A stretch of 13,331 nt of DNA, from the NCBI GenBank assembly GCA_937951695.1, contig CALFBL010000358.1, forward strand, positions 1 through 13,331, in the 5' to 3' direction. Shown here one piece after another: positions 1 through 7,120 of this stretch. A program made the position numbers and the translations under genes. Position 1 is the stretch's first letter, and each line of letters starts with the position of its first letter. This stretch comes from an uncultured Granulosicoccaceae bacterium. GTDB taxonomy: Bacteria; Pseudomonadota; Gammaproteobacteria; Granulosicoccales; Granulosicoccaceae. Below the pieces are notes generated by a model, which had not been told where the DNA came from, did no database searches, and worked only from the letters and a program-made list of their open reading frames with translations.

Positions 1-2
1 GG

Positions 3-92
3 ATCCGTGCAACTGAAGCGCTTTGGCACGGGCCGTTGGTTGTGGGTCACGATGGCATCAAAATCACACTGCCTGACACGCCGGAGCTATAA
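3..92 (+). CDS. C-terminal end of an unidentified protein (partial, runs in from the left edge)
   Basis: The third forward frame is open from the window edge to a TAA at 90-92 and gives a 29-residue tail ending in LPDTPEL. Its composition (GHDGIKITLP) looks like natural protein, more than the other frames do. Frame 2 stops almost at once. Frame 1 stays open to about 183 but gives an Arg/Ser/Cys-rich peptide unlike a real C-terminus. The fragment is too short to assign a family. If real, the gene converges on the leftward operon. The call rests only on reading-frame appearance. Confidence 0.4.
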   Translation: MRATEALWHGPLVVGHDGIKITLPDTPEL

Positions 93-171
93 CTTTTCCT
101 TAGTATCGCTACCTCTCTTTCTCAATGAAAGTTCTCGCGACAACCCGAACCGGTGGCGTGGTCAGCCGTGC

Positions 172-192
172 CGAAACGTTTAAAACGTTTCG
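172..192. repeat. 10-bp inverted repeat around a single central base, in the convergent gap
   Basis: CGAAACGTTT (172-181) and AAACGTTTCG (183-192) are exact reverse complements flanking one A at 182. The element also contains two copies of the smaller palindrome AAACGTTT (174-181 and 183-190). It lies between the end of the rightward partial gene (92) and the end of the leftward operon (225). As RNA it could fold into an 8-bp stem with a 5-nt loop on either strand. No T-run follows it on either side, so it is not a textbook intrinsic terminator. The CG-centred AAACGTTT core resembles the half-site arrangement of LacI/PurR-type operators, which is an inference only. Confidence 0.65.
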
Positions 193-224
193 CAGTGGCT
201 ACCGTTATTCGGGCCGCCGTGTAA

Positions 225-3200
225 TCACCACACTCGTCGCAAGTCGGCGGTGTGCGGATATTCCGGATGCATAGGCAGCTCGGTAATGGTGTTTGGGTCC
301 CCATCGATGTTAGGTTTGGTGACATTAAAAAAGCCACCGGTACTGTGTGAGCTGCTTTGCGAGCTGACCGGACTCGGTGTATGCGCCTCTTCTGTAAAGC
401 GGGACAACCGTCTGGATTCCGCCACGTTGGCGTTGATCGGGAAGTCTTCCGGATTGTGTCCACCCGGGTGAGCTACGTGATACGCACAACCGCCTAAGCT
501 ACGCCCCTTCCAAGTGTCGACCACATCAAACACCAACGGTACATTCACTGGGATATCCGGGTGCAAACAACTGGGCGGCTGCCAGGCGCGGTAGCGAATG
601 CCCACTACATATTCACCGTGCTCACCGGTGTTACGCAGGTTTACTGAATGACCGTTACAGGTGACTTTATAGCGATCATCGGTTAAACCGGTCACCTTCA
701 ATTGCAAGCGCTCCATCGAGGAATCGACATAGCGAGCCATACCCCCACCCGTTGCTTCCTCTCCCAGTACATGCCAGGGTTCAATCGCAGCACGAAGCTC
801 AATTTTTATATCATCAATCTGACGCACCCCATACAGCGGGAAGCGAAACTCCCAGAACGCTTCAAGCCAATCACTATCAAAATCAAACTCACTGTCTTTG
901 ATGTCATCAACGATATCCAGCAAGTCCCGCCACAAGTAATGCGGCAGCATCCATTTATCGTGCAGCTCGGTGCCCCAACGAATTAACTTACCCTTGTAAG
1001 GCTTATCCCAGAAGCGGCTAAGTAACGCTCGAAGCAGTAAGGTCTGGACCACGCTCATGCGAGCGTGAGGCGGCATTTCAAACGCGCGCAGTTCCACAAT
1101 GCCCAAGCGGCCGGTGGCGCTATCCGGCGAATAAAGCTTGTCGATACAAATCTCAGCGCGATGGGTGTTGCCGGTTAAATCGATCAACAGATGGCGTAAG
1201 CGCCGATCCACCACCCACGGCTCGGTCGGCACGTCCCGATCGTCCGCCTCAGGCAGCCCCTGCAGCGCAAGCTCAAGTTCGTACAAAGTCTCCACTCGGG
1301 CCTCGTCGCAACGCGGTGCCTGACTGGTTGGCCCGACGAACATGCCAGAGAACAGATACGACATGGCCGGGTGATGCTGCCAGTAAGTTATCAGACTACC
1401 CAGTAAATCGGGCCTGCGAAGGAACGGACTGTCGGACGGATTTGCCCCACCCATGGTGATGTGATTGCCACCACCGGTGCCGGTATGTCGACCGTCTTGC
1501 ATGAATTTTTCAGCGGACAAACGGCATTGCCGCGCCAGTTCATACAGCGTTTCGGTCTTGTTGACAATTTCGTTAAACGTGCCGCTGGGGTGAATGTTCA
1601 CTTCGATCACGCCAGGGTCTGGGGTGATGCGAAAGTTCTTCAAACGCGCGTCGTGCGGCGGCTCGTAGCCTTCAATGATGATATGCGTTTCGGTTCGAGC
1701 CGCGGCCCGTTCAATAGCGGCCAACAAGGTGACATAGCTGTCCGCGTTTCGAAACGGAGGCAGGAACACGTAGAGTTGAGAATCACGCATTTCCATACAC
1801 AAAGCGGTGGGGAATATGCCGTGTGAGCTTCGATCAGCCTTCCCGGTCGAGGGCGTTTTCAATAACTCCGGATCGGGCAATGGACCTTGCGGGTCAAAGG
1901 CGACTTCAGGCTGCGCAAGCTTCGCCTCTTCCTCAGGATTTAGCGGGCTCGGCAAGCTATCAAGCGGTAAGCGCAAGCCCGCTGGCGAATCGCCCGGAAT
2001 CAAAAACAATTCGTCGCGGCGTGATGGCCAACGGCAACTAATCCAGCCATTTTCCGTGTGCCGCAGCGGCAGTACCCAGGCCGTTGCTTTACCCAGATCA
2101 CTACTGAGTTTGTTCGCCAACGCTTTGCGTTCGTTATCATCACTGAGCTTTAACGAATCCAGCGATTCATCTTCTGGCAACAAACTCTCAAGGTGTATGT
2201 GATGCAACGGGTCTTCATACAAAGGCCGTGCAAACTGGCCAGACAATCCCAGTTCAATAACCAGGGCTCCCATCAGCGCCGTCAGTGTGGATTCGGGAAC
2301 GGGCTCTACTTGTTCGTTGTCTGCGGCTTGGCCTGGCTTGGCGAGTAACTTTGTGTCTTTCCACAACGGCTTCTCATCGGTGCGCCAGTAACAGCTCAAA
2401 GCCCAACGCGGTGTCGGTTCGCCCGGATACCATTTGCCTTGGGCGTACTGTGTGATGCCGCCTTTGCTGAAGGCCTTGCGCATGCCCTCCATTAAGTTTC
2501 CGGCGAATCGAAGCTTGTTCTCACCGAGTGCTGCGGTGTTCCATTCCTCCCCTTCCATGTCATCGATTGACACGAAGGTCGGTTCCCCACCCATGGTAAG
2601 GCGCATGCCTTGTTTTTCGATGCGTTTATCAACATCGGCACCGCTTCTCAAGATTTTTTTCCACGCTGAATCGGTCAGTGGTTTGGTCACCCTAGACTGT
2701 TCATCAAAACGCGCCACAGTGTTACTGAAACTGAATTCCGTCTCACACTCGTCGGTCGCACCGGATATCGGCGCTGCACTGGAGGGTGCCGGCGTGCACG
2801 CTAGCGGTATATGACCTTCGCCGGCAAACAAGCCCGCTGTTGGGTCAAGCCCAACCCAGCCTGCACCGGGCAAATACACCTCAGCCCAGGCATGCAGATC
2901 GGTAAAATCTTCCACAGCTCCGGCAGGGCCGTCGCCGATCGGCTTTTCATCAGGTTTAAGCTGAACCAGGTACCCGGAGACAAAGCGTGCTGCCAAGCCA
3001 CAGGCGCGCAGCGCTTCAACCAACAACCAGCCACTGTCCCGGCATGAGCCACTGCGAATCGTCAGTGACTCACCGATTGTTTGAACGCCCGGCTCCATCC
3101 GCAGCCGATAGGCAATGTCACGCTCCACGTTTTGATTCAGTTCAAACAACCAGGTGTTGATCGGTGCATTGGCGGGTTGGTTTTTTCGCAACCAAGCAAC

Positions 3201-3581
3201 TAACAACGGATCTTTATCCATCGAGGACAAATACGGCTGTAAAGCCACCTGATCTTCCTCACTGTACCTAACCGGGTAATTTTCGGCTTCCGGTTCAACA
3301 AAAAAATCGAACGGATTGATGACAGTTAGATCCGCCAGTAAATCCACCTCGATGCGAAGCTCTTTGGTCTTTTCCGGGAACACCAGCCGCGCCAGATAGT
3401 TTCCAAACGGATCTTGCTGCCAGTTGACAAAGTGATCAGCTGGAGTGACCTTCAGCGAATACGCCAGTATGTTGGTGCGGCAATGAGCCGCAGGCTTCAA
3501 CCGCACAACTTGCGGCCCGACAGCGACTTCCCGATCGTACCGGTAGTGCGTCCAATGGTTTAGAGCAACCTTGATACCCAT
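225..3581 (-). CDS. Transglutaminase-like protein fused to DUF2126 (predicted amidoligase), 1118 aa
   Basis: Last gene of the operon. Residues 1 to about 95 match the bacterial transglutaminase N-terminal region (start MGIKVALNH, then VGPQVVRLKP). The transglutaminase-like core spans about 150-255 with a complete triad: Cys180 in GSCRDSG, His230 in DLHAW and Asp246 in GLDPTAG. From about 326 (MRLTMGGEPTFVSIDD) to near 1040 is DUF2126, with GKWYPGEPTPRWAL at 382-395 and the Gly-rich GGGNHITMGG at 703-712. DUF2126 is predicted, not proven, to be a glutamine-synthetase-fold amidoligase. A Ser/Thr/His-rich tail follows at about 1062-1082. No signal peptide or membrane segment is visible, so it is probably cytoplasmic. 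The start matches the usual family N-terminus. The best ribosome site, AGGA, overlaps the upstream TAG stop and lies 12 bases before the ATG, a long spacing. Family identification is firm; the substrate is unknown. Confidence 0.95.
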   Translation of the reverse strand: MGIKVALNHWTHYRYDREVAVGPQVVRLKPAAHCRTNILAYSLKVTPADHFVNWQQDPFGNYLARLVFPEKTKELRIEVDLLADLTVINPFDFFVEPEAENYPVRYSEEDQVALQPYLSSMDKDPLLVAWLRKNQPANAPINTWLFELNQNVERDIAYRLRMEPGVQTIGESLTIRSGSCRDSGWLLVEALRACGLAARFVSGYLVQLKPDEKPIGDGPAGAVEDFTDLHAWAEVYLPGAGWVGLDPTAGLFAGEGHIPLACTPAPSSAAPISGATDECETEFSFSNTVARFDEQSRVTKPLTDSAWKKILRSGADVDKRIEKQGMRLTMGGEPTFVSIDDMEGEEWNTAALGENKLRFAGNLMEGMRKAFSKGGITQYAQGKWYPGEPTPRWALSCYWRTDEKPLWKDTKLLAKPGQAADNEQVEPVPESTLTALMGALVIELGLSGQFARPLYEDPLHHIHLESLLPEDESLDSLKLSDDNERKALANKLSSDLGKATAWVLPLRHTENGWISCRWPSRRDELFLIPGDSPAGLRLPLDSLPSPLNPEEEAKLAQPEVAFDPQGPLPDPELLKTPSTGKADRSSHGIFPTALCMEMRDSQLYVFLPPFRNADSYVTLLAAIERAAARTETHIIIEGYEPPHDARLKNFRITPDPGVIEVNIHPSGTFNEIVNKTETLYELARQCRLSAEKFMQDGRHTGTGGGNHITMGGANPSDSPFLRRPDLLGSLITYWQHHPAMSYLFSGMFVGPTSQAPRCDEARVETLYELELALQGLPEADDRDVPTEPWVVDRRLRHLLIDLTGNTHRAEICIDKLYSPDSATGRLGIVELRAFEMPPHARMSVVQTLLLRALLSRFWDKPYKGKLIRWGTELHDKWMLPHYLWRDLLDIVDDIKDSEFDFDSDWLEAFWEFRFPLYGVRQIDDIKIELRAAIEPWHVLGEEATGGGMARYVDSSMERLQLKVTGLTDDRYKVTCNGHSVNLRNTGEHGEYVVGIRYRAWQPPSCLHPDIPVNVPLVFDVVDTWKGRSLGGCAYHVAHPGGHNPEDFPINANVAESRRLSRFTEEAHTPSPVSSQSSSHSTGGFFNVTKPNIDGDPNTITELPMHPEYPHTADLRRVW

Positions 3582-3592
3582 TATTATTTTTA

Positions 3593-3598
3593 TTCCTA
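3593..3598 (-). promoter_or_regulatory. Ribosome site overlapping the stop codon of the alpha-E gene
   Basis: On the minus strand the stop codon and the following bases read TAGGAA, so the AGGA of the next gene's ribosome site begins inside the TAG stop of the alpha-E gene. The spacing to the ATG at 3581 is 12 bases, longer than ideal, followed by an A/T-rich run. This suggests translational coupling with modest initiation strength. Confidence 0.45.
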
Positions 3599-4687
3599 CA
3601 ATGGCTTTGCGGTGATGTCTAGTGCTTTTATCGCCGACGCAGCCGGCGTTGTTTCCGAACCCTGATTATCGTCTTGAGTTTGGTTATGTGTTTGGCTCAG
3701 GCCTGAACCCTCATCATGACATCGTTCGGGTTGGTCTAGGATTAGCTCAGGCGTTGGAAAGTTATGATTGATGAAATCTTCGCCGAGTTGTCCAAGGTCA
3801 ACTTGCAACTCATCGACAAAATGATGTAACTGCAATTGATCTTTCGCTAATTGATACACATCGGCTTGATCAATTTTCACCACAAGTTGTGCCACTTGGT
3901 GCTGCAAGCTCTCCACGTTAGGCAAGCGTTTTACAAAACTGCCTAATCGATCTATGCAGAATCGAAATGACTTTGGGTGATTCGGATTTTTCAGAACGAA
4001 GTCGAGCACATCGGGGCCATTGATCGGGCGGTGCGTCTCCGACATATACACTTGATAGGCTTGCAGTGACTGCAGGATGGCTATCCACTGGGAATTCTCG
4101 TAAGGCGTCAAGCGGACTGTATGCGGCTCACTGAGCAGGTTTGCCGATCGAACGTCAAGAATTCTTGACGTCATATCCGCCCGCTCGAGAAAACAGCCGA
4201 TACGCATAAACAAAAATCCCGTGTCATAGCTCATACTGCCGCTGGCAGAGCCTGCAATCGCCAATAATCGATGCTCGATGCTGCGAAGAAACCAGCGCCG
4301 TCTCGCGTAACCCACTCCGGCTTTGGTTTCATCGGTGGCGAACAGGCAAAGCTCATTAACCATTTCGTACATGGACTTCGGAACGGTGGATCGACACACG
4401 CGCAGGTTATAGCGCGCTCCGTTAAGCGTATTCACCAATGAGCTGGGGTTATCCGGGCTGTCAATTAAAAAAAACAAGATGTCGGTCTCGGACGGATTGG
4501 CATTGGACTCGGCGAGCAGCTTTTCATTGCCGTTCACAGCGACCAATTGAAGCCAGGTGGTAGTGCGATCAAACTCCCGCAAATCCATCAGCATAAGATC
4601 GTGAACGGACATCGTGCGCGCAAGGTCTTCAGCACGCTCTAAATAGCGGCCCAACCAGTACGCGTGACTAGCTACTCGTGAAAGCAT
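3596..4687 (-). CDS. Stand-alone alpha-E domain protein (DUF403 family), 363 aa
   Basis: The N-terminus, MLSRVASHAYWLGRYLERAE, is the hallmark start of the alpha-E family, an all-helical domain named for a conserved Glu. A second helix with a similar motif, CFLERADMTSRILDVR, lies at 165-180. The domain fills residues 1 to about 305. Its biochemical activity is not established. It is found almost always with circularly permuted ATP-grasp and transglutaminase-like proteins, as here. Residues 311-363 form a polar tail rich in Gln, Asp, Asn, Thr and Ser (about 325-348) with no recognisable domain. No signal peptide or membrane helix is seen. The ATG is preceded by AAGGA at 7 bases, and that site overlaps the TAA of the ATP-grasp gene. 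The second alpha-E domain of this operon is the C-terminal half of the 846-aa protein. Confidence 0.93.
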   Translation of the reverse strand: MLSRVASHAYWLGRYLERAEDLARTMSVHDLMLMDLREFDRTTTWLQLVAVNGNEKLLAESNANPSETDILFFLIDSPDNPSSLVNTLNGARYNLRVCRSTVPKSMYEMVNELCLFATDETKAGVGYARRRWFLRSIEHRLLAIAGSASGSMSYDTGFLFMRIGCFLERADMTSRILDVRSANLLSEPHTVRLTPYENSQWIAILQSLQAYQVYMSETHRPINGPDVLDFVLKNPNHPKSFRFCIDRLGSFVKRLPNVESLQHQVAQLVVKIDQADVYQLAKDQLQLHHFVDELQVDLGQLGEDFINHNFPTPELILDQPERCHDEGSGLSQTHNQTQDDNQGSETTPAASAIKALDITAKPL

Positions 4688-4694
4688 TCAGAAA

Positions 4695-4700
4695 TCCTTA
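4695..4700 (-). promoter_or_regulatory. Ribosome site overlapping the stop codon of the ATP-grasp gene
   Basis: The minus strand reads TAAGGA, in which the TAA stop of the 489-aa ATP-grasp gene contributes the first bases of an AAGGA ribosome site. It lies 7 bases before the alpha-E ATG, an ideal spacing. This supports coupled translation of ATP-grasp and alpha-E, the two partners that are one polypeptide in the first gene of the operon. Confidence 0.65.
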
Positions 4701-6167
4701 ATCGTGGTGAACCTGATCGGCATCAGCGGTTCCGCTGGTGTCAACGATCCACGTATCCTTACTACCGCCGCCCTGAGATGAATTCACCACCAGTGAACCT
4801 TCGATCATGGCGACCCGCGTAAGCCCGCCGGTGGTGACACTGATCGATTCGCCTTGCAGTACGAAGGGCCTTAAGTCGACGTGGCGCGAAAACACCCCAT
4901 CGTCAGTTAAGGCCGGTGACGTTGATAAGCCCAACGTCGGTTGGGCAATATAATTTCTGGGATCAGCCTTGATCAATTCGGCAAACTCGGCGCAGTCCTC
5001 TTCACTGGCGTGGGGCCCAACCAGCATCCCGTAGCCGCCTGATTCATTCGCAGGTTTCACCACTAGGCTGGCAAGGTTTGTCAGCACATGCTCGCGTGAA
5101 TCGTCGTCTTCGCATCGCCATGTGGGTACGTTAGCCAACACCGGCTCTTCATTTAAGTAGTAGCGAATGATGTCCGGCACGTAGGTGTACACCACTTTAT
5201 CGTCAGCCACACCGGCACCGGGGGCATTGGCAATCGCTACGTTGCCTGCTCGCCAAGCCCGCATCAGGCCCTTCGCGCCCAAAGTGGAGTCCTTGCGAAA
5301 CACTTCGGGATCCAGAAATTCATCATCGACCCGCCGATAGATCACATCGACTTTCTGCAACCCTTCCACATTGCGAATATACACGCAATTATCGTCTTCT
5401 ATCACCAGATCGCTGCCCTCTACCAGCACAGCTCCCAGCTGTTGCGCTAAAAACGCGTGTTCGAAATACGCCGAATTAAACACACCCGGTGTGAGCACAC
5501 AGATGATCGGCAAATCGTTATTACACAATGACGATAAGGTGTAACGCAAGTTCTGCACGTAGTCGTTAACCGGCAAGACCGTGCATGCTGTAAAAACCTC
5601 CGGAATAACCCGCTTCATCACCTCGCGATTCTCCAGCATGTAGGACACACCAGAGGGTATGCGCAGGTTATCTTCGAGCACATACACGGTGCCATCGGTG
5701 TCACGCACCAGGTCACTGCCACAGATGTGAGCCCAAACTCGATGAGGCGGCCTGACACCGACGCATTGTTGACGAAAGTTCTTTGATGAACTGAACAGCT
5801 CTCTAGGCACAACCCCATCGTTCAGAATATTTTGTTCGTGGTAGAGATCATCGATAAACATATTGAGCGCTTTTAATCGCTGCCCCAATCCTTTAGCGAT
5901 CTCGTTCCACTCATCGCTTTGAATGATGCGTGGAATAATATCGAAAGGCCATTCCCGATCAATATTGCCAGCTTCTGAATACACCGAGAAGGTGATGCCC
6001 ATTTGTCGTATGGCAAGGTCTGATGCTTTTTTAAGCGCATGCAACTCCTCGCTGGAGAGGTTGCCAAGATAGTCAAAAAACGCCGTAGCCGCTTGCCTAG
6101 GTGTTCCGTCTGGGCTAACCAGCTCATCGTGAAACTTTGAATGGTAGCCTGACCAGCAACTGCTCAT
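4698..6167 (-). CDS. Stand-alone circularly permuted ATP-grasp protein (DUF404/DUF407 family), 489 aa
   Basis: Predicted ATP-dependent carboxylate-amine ligase that would form an amide or peptide bond by an acyl-phosphate route; substrates are unknown. Motifs in order: QMGITFSVY (55-63), EWPFDIIPR (72-80), the acidic metal-site type motif EDNLRIPSG followed by YMLENR (165-181), VDVIYRRVDDEFLDP (273-287), the nucleotide-binding Lys/Gly loop VVKPANESGGYG (369-380), YIAQPTLGLSTSP (406-418), HVDLRPFVL (429-437) and the C-terminal SSQGGGSKDTWIVD (463-476). In a circularly permuted ATP-grasp the metal-binding end of the fold comes before the ATP-binding Lys loop, which is the order seen. All expected motifs look intact, so I infer an active enzyme. 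A GGGAG ribosome site lies 6 bases before the ATG. The preceding transglutaminase gene is 36 bases away. No signal sequence is visible. Confidence 0.94.
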   Translation of the reverse strand: MSSCWSGYHSKFHDELVSPDGTPRQAATAFFDYLGNLSSEELHALKKASDLAIRQMGITFSVYSEAGNIDREWPFDIIPRIIQSDEWNEIAKGLGQRLKALNMFIDDLYHEQNILNDGVVPRELFSSSKNFRQQCVGVRPPHRVWAHICGSDLVRDTDGTVYVLEDNLRIPSGVSYMLENREVMKRVIPEVFTACTVLPVNDYVQNLRYTLSSLCNNDLPIICVLTPGVFNSAYFEHAFLAQQLGAVLVEGSDLVIEDDNCVYIRNVEGLQKVDVIYRRVDDEFLDPEVFRKDSTLGAKGLMRAWRAGNVAIANAPGAGVADDKVVYTYVPDIIRYYLNEEPVLANVPTWRCEDDDSREHVLTNLASLVVKPANESGGYGMLVGPHASEEDCAEFAELIKADPRNYIAQPTLGLSTSPALTDDGVFSRHVDLRPFVLQGESISVTTGGLTRVAMIEGSLVVNSSQGGGSKDTWIVDTSGTADADQVHHD

Positions 6168-6203
6168 ATCAAACTCCCGCTTGCAAATTGGTTAGTGATC
6201 AAG

Positions 6204-7115
6204 TTAGGCCTGTTTCTGCCCCGATGCCACATACAGTGCACCATCGACTCGGTTAACGTCAACAGAGACTGTTATCGCTTGGCTACCCCCGCCGTATACG
6301 ACACCCTTTAGTGGTGCAACATCCGCGTAATCCCGACCCCATGCCGTGGTTACATATTGTTGGTCGGGACGCTTGTTGTTGGTGGGATCAAAATCGAACC
6401 AACCTTGTTCGGGGCAGTAAATTGAGAACCAGGCATGCGATGCATCGCTGCCTTGTAATTTTTTCTGCCCGGGTGGCGGCAGGGTTTCCAGATACCCACT
6501 GACGTAACGCGCCGGAATACCAGCCTCTCGTAGGATGGCTAAGGCAACGTGAGCAAAATCCTGACACACACCCCGCTTCGCATCCCAGGCTTTTTGTCCG
6601 GTAGTGACAACGGTTGAAAAACCCGGGTCGTAATCAAATTCGTCAAAAATTCGAGTCATCAATTGTTCAGCAAAACAGGCTGCCGAGTCACATTCTTCAA
6701 GCAGCTCGTTGACTAACGTTTGTGATCCATCAAGACGTGTTACGTGTTGGGATGGCAACAAACACATTCTGGCCAACAGATCGTTATCTTCAAACTGTAA
6801 GGCCAGTAGTTGCCGGCTTTCGTCAAACGTTACGTGTCTGGGCAATTCCGGCATGCTTTCGTCTCTGGTCTCAACCAAAGATACCGATTCAACCACACAC
6901 TGATCGTGGCTTTCTTCAATACTGAAGTGCGCCAAGGTGTTGCCAAAATTATCTTGCCATGTGAAGATTTTCTCTGGTGCCGGCTCTACCTGCAATGCGT
7001 TGTTCAAACATTGCTGATACGACGTATCCCTTGGCACAATGCAGAGTTGATTGACCGAATGAGAGACCGTTCCAGCGTATTCATAGCGAGTTTCGTGGCG
7101 AATTTGTAACTTCAT
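6204..7115 (-). CDS. Transglutaminase-like cysteine protein, 303 aa
   Basis: A short stand-alone member of the bacterial transglutaminase-like family. Residues 1 to about 85 form the beta-rich N-terminal region (MKLQIRHETRYEYAG, then WQDNFGN at 53-59). The catalytic core covers about 150-250 with Cys184 in RGVCQDFAH, His227 in DASHAWF and Asp243 in FDFDPTNN, a complete Cys-His-Asp triad. PARYVSGYLE (201-210) is a typical family segment, and GGGSQAITVSV (275-285) closes the domain. Bacterial members are often thiol proteases or amide hydrolases rather than true crosslinkers, so cleavage or transfer on an amide made by the neighbouring ATP-grasp enzymes is a reasonable inference. No signal peptide is visible. 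The start is supported by GAGG 8 bases upstream, embedded in the last codons of the preceding gene; the intergenic gap is only 5 bases. Confidence 0.93.
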   Translation of the reverse strand: MKLQIRHETRYEYAGTVSHSVNQLCIVPRDTSYQQCLNNALQVEPAPEKIFTWQDNFGNTLAHFSIEESHDQCVVESVSLVETRDESMPELPRHVTFDESRQLLALQFEDNDLLARMCLLPSQHVTRLDGSQTLVNELLEECDSAACFAEQLMTRIFDEFDYDPGFSTVVTTGQKAWDAKRGVCQDFAHVALAILREAGIPARYVSGYLETLPPPGQKKLQGSDASHAWFSIYCPEQGWFDFDPTNNKRPDQQYVTTAWGRDYADVAPLKGVVYGGGSQAITVSVDVNRVDGALYVASGQKQA

Positions 7116-7120
7116 TGTGG

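Noticed and set aside
1..6. GGATCC exactly at the left edge, suggesting a BamHI clone end
   Set aside because: Another GGATCC occurs inside the window (about 8535), so the window is not one complete-digest fragment; nothing biological follows from it.
1461..2202. Several open frames of 120-130 residues on the plus strand opposite the 1118-aa gene
   Set aside because: They are antisense to a well-supported gene with complete motifs and show no recognisable domains.
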